A program made the position numbers and the translations under genes. 64,000 bases of DNA, taken from assembly GCA_034509735.1 (NCBI GenBank), contig JACGWO010000003.1, positions 13,702,001 to 13,766,000 of the forward strand, given 5' to 3'. Position 1 is the stretch's first letter. Each line of letters begins with the position of its first letter. Under the pieces are notes generated by a model that searched no databases, was not told where the DNA came from, and saw only the letters and a program-made list of their open reading frames with translations. The DNA is from Sesamum alatum (taxonomy: Eukaryota > Streptophyta > Magnoliopsida > Lamiales > Pedaliaceae). Positions 35,190 to 46,599 of this stretch are shown one piece after another.

Positions 35190-38100
35190 GGCAAGCAAAG
35201 AGGAGAAGGGAAAGGAGCCAGAGGCTCTAAGACTCCAGAACGGAGACCATCCAGGCATGAGCCTGGTTTCAGTACATCTAGACGAAAATAACTACCTGAC
35301 ATGGCGTAGGGCCGTCCGCCTGGCACTCGGCGCGAAGTTAAAATTAGGGTTTATAGACGGAGAACTTGAACAACCAAAATAGGGAACTCTGGAGTTTGAA
35401 CAGTGGCAAAGGACGGATTATATGGTGGTTTCGTGGCTCCTGAACTCAGTTAACAAGGACATTGCAGAAGCTTTCATCTACACCACGTCTGCTAGAGATT
35501 TATGGTTGGAATTGGAGAACCGCTTCGGTCAGAGCAATGGACCGCTCCGGTATCAGCTTCAAAGGGAGATCTCGAACACTGCTCAGGGCAGTCAGTCTGT
35601 GACTGCCTATTTCACTAGGCTTAAGAAATCTTGGGACGAGATGGCCTGCCTCAATCCACCTCCGTCATGTTCTTGCGGCGCCAGTCGACAGATTGCCGCA
35701 CAAACGACTGCTAATCAACTTGTTCAGTTCCTAATGGGACTTAATGCTGTATATGATTACGTGCGGAACCAGATTCTGCTTCTTGAGCCCTTGCTGACGG
35801 TTGGGAAAGCCTATTCAATGGTTCTGAGGATCGAGAGGCAAAGAGAGGTTAATGAGGGAACATCGGCAAATCTGCAAGCCGATGTTATGAATGTCTAGGG
35901 AAGATAGAATTTGGGGAGAAACTTCGACAAGAAAAGAGAGGCAGAGGACAAGAGCAGACTGTACTGTGACCACTGCAAAAGGACGGGACACAGCAGATCA
36001 GGATGCTTTAAGTTACACGGCTACCCTGACTGGTATAAAACGAGGTCGAACAAAGGAAAAGGAATAGAGGAACTACGGGCAGAGCCTTTAATGTGACAGA
36101 GGGTGTTGAAACTAGTACTCAAGGGGCAATGTTTGTAGATGAACAAAACTTGGAGGAGATTATAAGAACTGAAGTAAGGCATCTGATGGAGGAGCAGTCT
36201 GAAGCTAATCAGGTCAGTTGTGATAAGTCTGGGGGGCCTTCTGAATATGGGGATGATGACTTTGAGGATTTTGTACGTATGAACTCTATTTATAGTAATT
36301 CATTGCCTCATGATCATTGGGTTATTGATAGCGGAGCCACTTCGCATATTTGCATCAATAAGGCCCTCTTTAGTTCCTTGAAACCTCTGAAACATTACTG
36401 TTCTATGAATTTGCCTGATGGAACTAGGAAGCTTGTTAAACATATAGGCGAAGTGAAACTTTCCTGCAAATTATCATTGAAAAATGTGTTGTACATGCCT
36501 GCTTTCAAATATAACTTGTTGTCTGTTAATAAGATGTCTGTTAATAGGGGGTGATTGCGGTTGGTAGGATAGAAGGTCGTTTGTATGTGTTGGGGCTATT
36601 TTCTTTTGATTCCAATGTACTCAATAGAATTAATAGCTTACAAAATTTTACTTGTTTGCGCACCACTGTTTCTGATGATGATCTGTGGCACAAGAGACTT
36701 GGCCATACATCTTACAATGTAATGAAACATATCAAAGAAATAAAACTTGTTCCTTCTGCCCCTGATGTGTGTGATGTTTGTCCGCTTGCTAAACAACGTA
36801 GGCTTCCTTTCTCACTGAGTGATACTCAGTCGGACAAGCCATTCGACCTCATACATGTTGATGTATGGGGACCTTATAAAGAATACTCTTTAAATAATTG
36901 TCATTTCATGGTTACTGTTGTTGATGACTGTAGTAGAGCTGTATGGGTTTTCCTTATGCATCACAAATCTCAGACCACTGAAAAACTTGAAGCTTTCTTT
37001 AACATGGTTAAGACTCAATTCAGCACTTGTGTAAAAATTGTTAGAACCGATAATGGGACCGAGTTCTTGGGTGAAGAATGCCAACGTCTTCTGAGAAAGC
37101 TTGGCATTGTTCACCAAAGGACTTGCGTTCATACACCCCAGCAAAATGGGGTTGTTGAAAGGAAGCACCAACGCATCTTGCAAGTTGCAAGGGGTTGATG
37201 TTTCAGACTAAATTACCCCCAAAATTCTGGACAGAAGCCCTTCTTACGGCTACTTATATAATAAATAGGCTTCCCACGTTAATACTTAATTGGAAAACAC
37301 CTTATGAGAGTCTTCATAAAAGAAAGTTCAAGTATGATCATATGAAAGTGTTTGGGTGTCTGTGTTTTGCTTCTAACACACAGCCACATAAAAGGAAATT
37401 TGACCAACGTGCACATAAGTGCATCTTCCTAGGTTATGTACAGGGGCAGAAGGGGTATAAGGTCTACAATTTAGAAGAAAACATAGTTATGTTCTCCCAA
37501 GACGTTAAATTTCATAAAGATAAGTTTCCCTTAGCCTCTGGGTCCTTGGAAGATATGCGATGCCCTATGCCTTTAATTGACTGTGCTGATGAGCATTTAG
37601 ACCAACCTGTTACCAGAATCATTAATGAGACGCCAAGGGGTGGTCCTGAAGGTGAATCTGTGGTTGCACAAGGATCTCCTGGGTCAACCACACAGGATTC
37701 TACTGACCATGAGCTCACCCTTAGGCGGTCTACAAGAACTGTAGGAAGACCAACCTGGCTTGATGACTATGAGTGTTATACTTGTGATGATTATGCTGAT
37801 GTTTTCACTAGCACACCTGCACACAGTGGTTTTGTTGCTCAATTATCATTGCAGGAAGAACCTCGAGGTTATTCTCAAGTAGCCAAGCAAAAGATATGGC
37901 AGGAGGCCATGAATGCTGAGATAGAAGCCTTGGAAAATAATAAGACTTGGACGCTAGCCAAGCTGCCCACGGATAAAAGAGCCATTGGATGCCCGTGGAT
38001 ATACAAGCTTAAGTTGAAATTGGATGGCAATATTGAGAGACATAAGGTGCGGTTGGTCGTCAAAGGTTACAATCAAATCGAGGGGATCGACTACGAAGAC

Positions 38101-39261
38101 TGTTTTACACCAGTCACCAAAAGTGTGACAGTAAGGGTGTTTCTGGCTTTGGCTGCTTCGAAGGGCTGGAACATCCACCATTTTGACGTAAATAACGCGT
38201 TCTTACATGGGAGCATAGAGGAGAAATTGTATATGCAGCCGTTGGAGGGGTATGTTGTCCCAGACGGATATGTTTACAAATTACATAAGTCGTTGTACGG
38301 CTTAAAACAGGGGTCCAGAAGATGGAATGAGGAGTTCACTGGAAAGTTGGAGGCTTATGGGTTTAAACAGTTAAAACATGACTATTGTCTGTTTACAAAA
38401 GGATCTGATGCGGGCCTGATAGCGCTACTGAGGTATGTAGTCGACATACTGGTGATGGCTCCTTCAGACAGCCACATTGACCGAGTGAAGGAGTATTTGA
38501 ACGACCTCTTCACCATCAAGGATTTGGGATTAGCAAGGTACTTCCTGGGGCTGGAAATTGGCAGAACAACGCGAGGAATAGTGGTGACACAACGTAAGTA
38601 TATTCAGGACATAGTGCGAGATGTGGGCTTGATAGGAGGCAGAACTGTTTCTACACCTTTACCGGCAAACATCAAATGCAGTGCAGAAGCAGGTGCACCA
38701 CTCATGAACCCGTCTAGTTATAGGCGGCTGATAGGAAGAATGTTGTACCTGGGCTTCACTCGACCAGACGTTTCATACGCGGCACAACAGTTGAGCCAAT
38801 TTCTGCAGCATCCATGCCAACAGCATTGGGATGCTGCTGCTTACTTGGTTAGGTGTCTCAAGCGTACTACTGGTCTTTTGTTTCCTTTTAATAATGATTT
38901 GCATTTGTCTGTTTACAGTGATGCTGATTGAGCAGCATGTGTGGATTCTAGGAGGTCACTCACGGGCTTTTGTGTTTTCCTTGGGGGTGCTCCGGTGTCT
39001 TGGAAGACCAAGAAACAAGCAACAGTCTCCCGCTCTACAGCGGAAGTAGAGTATCGGAGTATGGCTTCAGCCACTTGTGAACTGACTTGGCTCATTTACT
39101 TGTTGCAGGACCTGCAAGAGTCACCTCTGATTTCGGTTCCATTCTACTGTGATAACAAGGCGGCCATTCATATCACTGAAAACCCAGTATTTAACGAACG
39201 GACGAAGCACCTAGAAATTGACTGCCATATTGTTCGGGACAAGTTCAAGGAAGGGGCATAA
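35190..39261 (+). pseudogene. Copia gag-pol polyprotein, broken
   Basis: Gag starts MASKEEKGKEPEAL (35190) with the retrotran_gag block NYLTWRRAVRLAL, then a TAG at about 35380. Gag resumes at 35422 and continues to a TAG at about 35896. A zinc knuckle YCDHCKRTGHSRSGCFKLHG lies at 35960-36020. The protease core WVIDSGATSHIC is intact (36318-36353). A frame change at about 36550 precedes integrase LWHKRLGHTS...CDVCPLAKQ (HHCC finger), FDLIHVDVWGP and PQQNGVVERKH. After a further frame break at 37196, RT covers 37195-38929 with DVNNAFLHG, but the catalytic YVDD box reads YVVD, losing one Asp. A TGA replaces a Trp codon at 38929. RNase H ends near 39261 (CDNKAAIHI, ERTKHLEIDCH). Confidence 0.93.
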
Positions 39262-39397
39262 AGCCTCAGCATATTGCCTCTAAAGCTCAACTTGCGGATC
39301 TTTTCACTAAGTCCTTGGCAGGTCCCCTTTTCATTTTATTACGGTCCAAGTTAGGATTGGTTATGCTAAACCCAAGTCTAACTTGAGGGGGGGGGGG

Positions 39398-39730
39398 TGT
39401 TATGAGTTGTAAAATTGCTGAACACGTTTGCATTTATTTATATGTAGTACGTTTTAGTTTATGGAGTTTTGTTGTTGGATTGCTAGTATTGGCAGTTGTA
39501 AAGTTGTTGGGCCAGTTACACCCATAGCGGTTAATTTGTTGATGTTTGTTAGGCAGGTCTCTAGACTTCTATTTAAGGCATGGGCCATGTGTAACCATAT
39601 ACAATAATTTTCAGTATTCTTTTCCTGAATAAAAGTAGTCTTTTTCCCTCTTTTCTCTCGTTAGGTTTGCCCTAGATTTCTTGAACAAGATATCCATGGA
39701 GAGTGTTGCGCTTTCTTTGACCTGCGAACA
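39398..39730 (+). repeat. 3' LTR of the complete Copia element
   Basis: 333 bp, colinear with the 5' LTR. It starts TGTTATGAGTTG after the G-rich polypurine tract and ends CTGCGAACA before the target repeat ACAAA. Confidence 0.95.
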
Positions 39731-40614
39731 ACAAACATAATCTTGTTGCATGGGTAAGAGGTTCTTCTGCGTTTTGTTAGTGTTATATCTTTGTCTGACA
39801 TATCTTTCTTACTATGTTTATGTGGTATGTCTTATGTGTCCGGAAAATGAAAACATCGAACGTCAGTGGTAGGGAGTATTTGTGTAAATATTCAAACAGT
39901 CGAGATGGTTTCTCTAATTTGAACATGGTTGAGGTGGTGTAAGTGTAATTATCCCTAAAATCGAGTATAAAACTTGTACCATATGAAACAGAATGGAGCA
40001 TTTGGTACTAAAAATGGGATTATTGGTTGGTCGAAAACATCTCAACGAGAAAAAATGAAATTCGATGGATATGGATGATATGGAAATAAATTCTGAATGT
40101 GCGATAGAGGCTAATAATGATAGTTGATGTGATGTGTAATAAATGTGTTAGCTAAGAAATAAAATATAATGATTATAGTAGATTGATATATCTTCTTTTA
40201 GATTCGTAAAATACTAAACATTTTGCAGGCACGGCCGCCGTTTGAAGACCTCCAGAAGTTCTCGCAGATAGCTAAATCGATGTTGCAAGGTGCGTTCAAG
40301 AGCAACTCGACTGCGGCCTCACATGGCAGACGTGGTAATGACCCTAACATAAGTTGCTTTTGAGAAATACGACCTTGAAACGCAGCCAATCCGACGACCA
40401 AGTTCTGGCTCCTCGACTCCAAGAACACAAATGGAACAGTCGTAGCTACCTTTACAGCAGATTGGATTTTCTATAGCAGTTTATGTTGTATTTTTTCATT
40501 ATATTTCACACATACACGCGCACGTGTATAAAGATGATATCATCAATTTCATTTAAGAAAATATATTTTATATATGTGTACAGTGTACTGTATACGTGAA
40601 TTGTAATAGAAATG

Positions 40615-40843
40615 GATAAATGCAATTTACCCCCGTGATATAAGAGCAAAAACCCCCCTGTGAAAAAAATAATTAGCAAATTACCCCCTGTGATCTTAAA
40701 ATGAAGCAAATTATCCCCTATGTTTTCCCTTGATAGGGGGATAATTTGCTTCATTTCTCAAAACATAGGGAGATAATTTGTTAATTATTTTTCATAAAGA
40801 ATTTTTGCTCATTTTTTATGTAATAAGGTAAATTGCATTTATC
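40615..40843. mobile_element. Foldback MITE (229 bp)
   Basis: The left arm GATAAATGCAATTTACC and the right arm GGTAAATTGCATTTATC are exact inverted complements. The arms go on to match through AAATTA.CCCC and GAAGCAAATTATCCCC to the centre near 40735, so almost the whole element can fold into one hairpin. No clear target duplication is visible. The GGTAAATT core resembles the Mutator-type MITE at 23903. Confidence 0.75.
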
Positions 40844-41479
40844 GCGGAATAGAAAATGCAACAGATATTGCAATGGCTTGGTTCATGATTACATTTGACT
40901 TGGTTCATGATTGAATCAGTTCAACTTACATGCGTATGTCTTTAAGTAAATTTTGAACTTTTAAAAGATTTTTATTAAAGAATTCACCATCCAATTAAAT
41001 ATTTATTTAAGTAATGAAGTTGCAGTACAATAAGCTAATAACAATTACAATTCAAAGAAAACATGGTTTGACCAAAAAAAAAAAAAAATCTAGAAAACTT
41101 CGATTATGACGTCTAAATTAAAGTTGATCTTCAAGGGATCTTAGGGAAATTTAATTTTTTATTATTAAACTAGAAAGCATGACGTGCAATGCACGTGTAC
41201 AAATATATTTTTAAAGGTAAATATTGTCATGTATGTTAAGTTCATAATATTATTTATATTTTTGTCATTGAAACATTAGTATTATACAATTGTATTTTCA
41301 AAAAAATTGATGATAATTATTTTAATTGATAAAAAACTATTTAATTCTATTAATGTAATTCACTTTCTAAATTTAATTGGTTCTATTGAATAAAAAATAT
41401 TCCCATAATTGAAAATTTGTATTTCGTATATTCACTAATGATTATTTCATCATTACGTATCAAACCAATTAATATGAAA

Positions 41480-41512
<33 letters not shown>
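41480..41512. repeat. (AAT)n microsatellite
   Basis: About eleven AAT units inside the Helitron. No function suggested. Confidence 0.9.
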
Positions 41513-41513
<1 letters not shown>

Positions 41514-41605
41514 TTCAAAAAAATAATATTAAAGTAAAACTAATTAGTTGAATCTCCTTATTTTTTATAGAAGAAATTCCAATTTTATAAAATTGATCAA
41601 TTTTT

Positions 41606-42184
41606 GGGTTAATTGCAATTTTCATCCTATAATTATAGTCATTTGACGTTTTGGTCCTTTAAGTTTCTAGGGTAGCAAAATAGTCCTTTAACTTTTTAAT
41701 TTTCACGATTTTCATCCTCTGGTCGCCGGATTTTTTAAACTCGTCGGAATAATGGCACGCGATTCACACGTGAAGCTTTTAAACTCGTCGGAAGAAGGGG
41801 CAATGCCTGAATGTGGTATCACTCAAGAAGACAATCAACCTCATCCTGTACCATTATTCTGGCACGTTTTAAAAAATCCAGCGACCAGAGGACGAAAAAT
41901 CGCGAAAATTGAAAAGTTAAAGGACTATTTTGTTACCCTAGAAACTTAAAGGACCAAAACCCCAAATACCTATAATTATAGGACAAAAAATGCAATTAAC
42001 TGAAAAGCTAAAGGACTATTTTGCTACCCTAGAAACTTAAAGGACCAAAACGCCAAATACCTATAATTACAGGACAAAAAATGTAATTAGCTAAAAAGTT
42101 AAAGGACTATTTTGCTACCCTAGTAACTTAAAGGACCAAAACACCAAATACCTATAATTACAGGATGAAAATTGCAATTAACCC
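41606..42184. mobile_element. Terminal-inverted-repeat element with a triplicated right arm
   Basis: The left end GGGTTAATTGCAATTTTCAT and the right end, reverse strand GGGTTAATTGCAATTTTCAT, are exact inverted repeats. The arms match through the TTTGGTCCTTTAAG, CTAGGGTAGCAAAATAGTCC and TCTGGTCGC blocks. On the right, a block of about 85 bp (ACTATTTTGYTACCCTAG...CCTATAATTAYAGGA) occurs three times in tandem, while the left arm has it once. A clear target duplication could not be found. It resembles Mutator-type MITEs and lies inside the Helitron. Confidence 0.7.
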
Positions 42185-43775
42185 AATTTTATATGTAGGT
42201 TTTATCATGCCTATTTTCTATTGTTTGATTTTGTTTTGTTTGTTGTTATATTTTGTATGTGTATGTTGTATGTTTTCTTTTACTATCATATTTGTATGTC
42301 ATGTATTTTTAATTTATCAATGATAAATGATTATAAACTAATTATTTATTAACTATTGTTATAAAAATATAATTTAATTGTACCATAGTACCAATATTTG
42401 TATTATAAGATCCTATAATGTATGTTAATTATATTTCAGTATCAACTTTTAATTATTGTCAAAGTAGTATTTACACGCTTTATTAGCTTATAGATTTTGA
42501 AATATTATTGTATAAAATTTTATTTTTAGCCTTTATATTGTAACTTTTTAGTTCTATATATTTGTAGTTTGATTTCTGGATCTTATTTTCAAATGCATCT
42601 AATTGGTATAATCTATTTCTTATTCAATAATATATTATGTTACAACTTAATATTTATGTGACATTTGTTGTTGTACAACTTTTATGCCTATTAATATATA
42701 TATATAAATAAAAAAAAATTCTATCAATAATAAGAGATTCACTCAATAATTGAATTTTCATAAGCAATTTCAATTTAATAATATTAGATTCATATATCCA
42801 TTTTTGTTCTCTTTAGTCTCATACTTTTCAAATTTTTTAAATTTATTTTTATAAATTTATTCCTGAAAAAATATATTAATCTCATTGGTCTATTTATTTA
42901 CCATCTTTTTCTTTTTCTAGTTTTAACATAATTAGCTCATTTTTTATTTATTATTTATTTTACTAAGTTTATTCTCAAAATTTATTCATTTTCTTAATAT
43001 GAAAATGTAACTGTACTAATGTGTTAGTATACAGTTATTTTAAAATCTAATACTTTTAATTATTATTATGTTAGTGTTTACTTGTCATTTGACTTTGCTT
43101 ATTTTTGCAAGGGGAAATAGCATTTTTCATCCTGTAATTTAGGGTCTTTTCACTTCAACTTGATCCGTTGATTTTGGGATTCTCAATTTTAACCCCGTAA
43201 ATATTAAAGTAGTATTTTTCGTCCCATGACACATTTTAGTTGGATATTCAATGAAAAATGCCATGTGGCATTAAGTGCATAATAATAAAATGGGATCAAA
43301 TATTACAACTTCTATGCACCTTTAAGGATAAAAATAGTTCTATTTGTCTTGTTAGGACATATAATTATGTTAATTAATTTACTACTCAATAAGGTAAGAT
43401 TTTAAATTAAGTTATTTATTGTATTACTATTTATGATCTTCTTCAATCTCAATGTCTTGTGGGAGGGGGGCATGGTGTTTTTAGCCTATTAATATTAAAA
43501 TAAAATTAATTAGTTAGAAGTCACCACTCTTTTTAAAATTTTCAATAACACTTCTAATTTAATTAGATTGATAATTTTTATTCATAATTAAATTTTGATA
43601 TTTATTCATTATTATATATATAGATAGATTTGAGTTTAGATTAGTATTTTATATATTATTCACATGTTATTTATTTTAAATTTTAATATGTCACAGTAAA
43701 TTAAAACTTTCTTAATGTAATTAATATTTGTTGGAGCAAAGTAATTGTGTTGAAATATTATTGGCATATTACGTT

Positions 43776-44169
43776 TTTTTAGTTGAATATGTTATTCATT
43801 CTCTAAGTAGTTTAGAAGAATTAGGACTCTTAACGTTTTTTTTCCCTTTATAGAATACTTTTATAAGTATTTTTTTATTTATTATTAAAATGAGTACTTA
43901 AGTAAGGGTATAGTTGTCCTTTCACAATGGAGAACAAACACTTATGGATTCATATTTTATATATAGTGTAGATGAATATGTTATTCATTCTCTAAATAGT
44001 TTAATAAGAGAAATTAGGACTCTTAACGGTTTTTTTTCTTTATAGAATTTTATTATTTTGTAACTAATTTTTATTTATTATTAAGAGGAGTACTTAAGTA
44101 AGGGTATAATTGTCCTTTTACAATGGGAAACAAACACTTGTGGATTCATACTTTTATATATAGTATAGA
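43776..44169 (-). repeat. Tandem duplication of the Helitron 5' end (about 197-bp period)
   Basis: The block from GAATATGTTATTCATTCTCTAA through TTATATATAGTRTAGAT occurs twice in succession, ending at 43972 and 44169. Each copy ends, on the minus strand, in a complete Helitron 5' terminus (TCTACACTATATATAAAA and TCTATACTATATATAAAA). Confidence 0.85.
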
Positions 44170-44231
44170 TATAGATTATTATTACATTATGAGATAATTA
44201 CTCCAACACCGTCACCTCCATTTAATTTTTA

Positions 44232-44492
44232 GGACAAATTACATTGACATTTCCTGATGTTAGGTCAAATTGTACAAACACCCCCTTTATTTTTCACAAT
44301 TACAGTTATACTTCTTGAGGGGTGTTAGTGTAATATTTTTGAATGGGTGTTTGTGTGAGCTCTGCCTTTAAATAGGGGGTGTAGTTGTAATTACAATTAT
44401 CATATCAGGAAATATAGTTGTAATTTTGATGAAATACAGAAGACGTTTATGTATTTTGACCTAATTTTAAGGGATGTCAACGTAATTTACCC
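44232..44492. mobile_element. Mutator-like MITE (about 260 bp)
   Basis: The left end GGACAAATTACATTGACAT and the right end, reverse strand GGGTAAATTACGTTGACAT, form imperfect inverted repeats that continue through CCT...TTAGGTCAAA. The family looks like the element at 23903. A 9-bp target repeat is not obvious. Confidence 0.6.
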
Positions 44493-44657
44493 TTATTAAT
44501 ACAGTCTTTATTACAAGTTAATATTACATCCTGTCGTACAATTTTTACAGATATATATTGTATATATTGAAAAAAAAAATTAGTGGTACATTGCTTATTA
44601 TAGTTCATATACACAAAATTTACATCAAATGCACATTCAAAGAATATTTTATACGCA

Positions 44658-45041
44658 TCTAAACTATTATAAAAGAAAACTCTTTTGTCATATCAACTTT
44701 TAAATACTCAAATTTACCCTTTAATTTATTTTTTTCCCTCTTGGTCAGAATGATATTTCCATATTTTTTTAATAATCTCACGGTTACAATTTTTTTTTTC
44801 TCTCAATCACAACTATTCCGCATTTATTTATCTTACAAACTTTCATATTTTTAATAAATCCACAACTACAATTTATTTTTCCTCAATCGCCTCACTCTAC
44901 GTTTCTTTCTTCTAGCGGTCTTTTTTTTTTCTTCTCTCCCCACACCACGTTTGTTTATTTTCACAAACTTCTTTTTTCTATTTGCATTACTCCACAGTTC
45001 TTTTTTATATACTCGCGAGAACCACGTGCAGCGATGACTAG
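44658..45041 (+). mobile_element. Short non-autonomous Helitron (384 bp)
   Basis: The 5' end TCTAAACTATTATAAAAG (44658), preceded by A, and the 3' end CACGTGCAGCGATGACTAG (ending 45041) match the termini of a widespread plant Helitron class. The base after CTAG is C rather than the canonical T. No coding sequence is present. Confidence 0.65.
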
Positions 45042-46080
45042 CAATTTAATATATGAAGTGAAATATAAAATATAATATCAAATTGTATTAGATGATTCGT
45101 GTCCATTTTATTCCGGATCCTCATACCTATAGTATTGAAAGACAATTTTGCCCTCGGTTTAATGCTTGGGAGAGGGGGGGGGGGGGTGTTAACACATTCA
45201 TCTCCCTGCCCCTTGAGTATGTATTCATGAATACTACCTATCCAAAAACATTTGATGAGTTTGCATAATTTAAATTTTTATTCTCTTTTATTTAAATATA
45301 TAAAAAAACAAAAGAACAAAATAAAGAACTGTCATAATTGATATCTTATTTAATAAACTTTATCAATTTCAATTGTGCATTAATAGAAAAAAATTTATGG
45401 AAAATTTTAAAGAGATAATCATTCTGTCTAAAAATAAATATATTTGAGGGTTTTAGTAAATATATATTTTGTCAACCAATATGTTACTCTAATATCCTTA
45501 CACTTAATAAAATGATAGTAAATGTGGCACATCCTATTTACGTGCATAATTTAAAAGTGAAGTAAAATAAAGTTTTATATAAATTATATTATTAATTTTT
45601 GTAGAGTAAAAAGTACCTAAAAATAAATATTAAGATGATAATATTGGATTTCTTCCCCCAGTAAGTTCTATTATAACAATTTTGGCATTTCTTTTTCACA
45701 CTTGGACCATGCTTTATTTGTTTTTTAAAATAAATAATTTTCATTGAAATTATGTACTTGTTACTCCCTCTTTTCACAATTCTTTTGGAAATTGTGACCC
45801 TCTTAGTCTTCACCTAACAAGCACCCTTTTATGGTATATATTCAACTTAATTTTCACACTCAATAAAAAGTTTCATTGTGTAAAAAATGAATAAATAAAG
45901 ATGAAAAATCATTTGAATTATTCTTTTTAATTTCAAAATAAATGAATTGCACAAAATAAGAATACTGTCAAGAAAATTCCAAAAGTAATGCCATGTTTAC
46001 TAACCACTATATATGGGCTAGTAGTGGTTAATAGTGGTATATTGAGCATTTACTTTTTTTTTTAAAGAAACCACCCGGGG
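45042..46080. other. AT-rich intergenic stretch
   Basis: Contains a poly-G run at about 45174-45186 and no recognisable gene. No clear repeat border was found. Confidence 0.4.
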
Positions 46081-46145
46081 GTGGGGGAGCTTTTCAGGGT
46101 CCCTTCCCTTCTCCATTAAATCAAAAAATGATATATACCTACGAT

Positions 46146-46271
46146 AGCATAAACAAGGAGTACTACTCCCTTACAAAAAGTCCAAGAAAAAAGTAAAAAA
46201 GCATAAATAAGGAGTACTACTCCCTTACAGAAGGTAGAAAAAGCATAAACAAGGAGTACTACTCCCTTACA
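46146..46271. repeat. Three 30-bp repeats with a near-palindromic core
   Basis: AGCATAAAYAAGGAGTACTACTCCCTTACA occurs at 46146-46175, 46200-46229 and 46242-46271, separated by A-rich spacers of 24 and 12 bp. The core GGAGTACTACTCC is almost self-complementary. The array lies below the 3' side of the minus-strand LINE fragment. Confidence 0.85.
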
Positions 46272-46599
46272 GCAGTTGAGGTGTGAAAAGCGCCTACAAC
46301 TATCTCTGCTCACAAAATAGATTGAGATGGGTGAGTATTGTCTGATTGTCAAAAAGTTTTTTCCAAGCAGTGTGAAGTGCAACACCCATTCAATCTTCGA
46401 ATATATAAAACAGTGGATGACCTGCTCAAGGATACAGTGACAATATACATAGCAGAAATCCACATATTCAAAAACAAGTGTGACACCAAATCGGGTAATC
46501 CTCAGAGGGCCAGACATAGTATAATCATGAAAGTAAAGCGCCACATACAAGCATCGGAAAGGAGCCAAAAATTGGGGAGGGAGGGGGGACACAAGAAGT

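Larger units (their letters stand above)
34741..39730 (+). mobile_element. Complete Ty1/copia retrotransposon (4990 bp) with two LTRs, inactive
   Basis: LTRs are at 34741-35073 and 39398-39730. The primer-binding site TGGTATCAGAGCC (35074-35086, initiator Met tRNA type) follows the left LTR, and the polypurine tract GAGGGGGGGGGG (39386-39397) precedes the right one. Target repeats GCGAA (34736-34740) and ACAAA (39731-39735) differ by two G-to-A changes. Domain order gag, protease, integrase, RT, RNase H is the Copia order. By eye the LTRs differ at roughly 15-20 sites plus small indels, so the insertion is not recent. Stops and frameshifts interrupt the polyprotein at least five times. Confidence 0.95.
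34041..40450 (+). pseudogene. Non-processed pseudogene of the PBL7-like kinase, split by a Copia insertion
   Basis: Segments 34085-34260, 34380-34740, 39736-39762 and 40229-40450 match exons 3, 4 and 5 of the kinase gene at 49972-53378. The introns between them match too (for example GTTTCTCTAATTTGAA near 39906), so this is a DNA-level duplicate, not a retrocopy. Exons 1-2 are absent. Lesions include TAG for Leu in AAAGGGTTAGGAG (34436-34448), the catalytic IYRDLK altered to IDQALN, DFG altered to NFG, loss of bases around GTYGY, and a disrupted exon 5. The gene cannot encode a kinase. The Copia element at 34741-39730 lies in exon 4 just before the HNLVAW codons. Confidence 0.9.
41170..44169 (-). 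mobile_element. Non-autonomous Helitron, about 3.0 kb
   Basis: On the minus strand the 5' end is TCTATACTATATATAAAAG (from 44169), preceded by A (44170). The 3' end has the palindrome CGTGCATTGCACG (about 41182-41194), then CATGCTTT-CTAG ending at 41170, followed by T (41169). TC start, hairpin about ten bases before CTAG, and insertion between A and T are the Helitron signature. No Rep/helicase coding remains. The interior contains a terminal-inverted-repeat element (41606-42184) and AT-rich filler. Confidence 0.75.

Noticed and set aside
41752..41949. A 65-codon + strand frame
   Set aside because: It lies within the central part and right arm of an inverted-repeat element and has no domain.
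46146..46271. Possible CRISPR array
   Set aside because: Only three repeats with A-rich spacers of unequal length in a plant nuclear context; no array-like regularity.
46116..46592. A 158-codon minus-strand frame with repeated CKGVVLL-type segments
   Set aside because: The repetition reflects the 30-bp DNA repeats; the rest is low-complexity hydrophobic sequence without a known domain.
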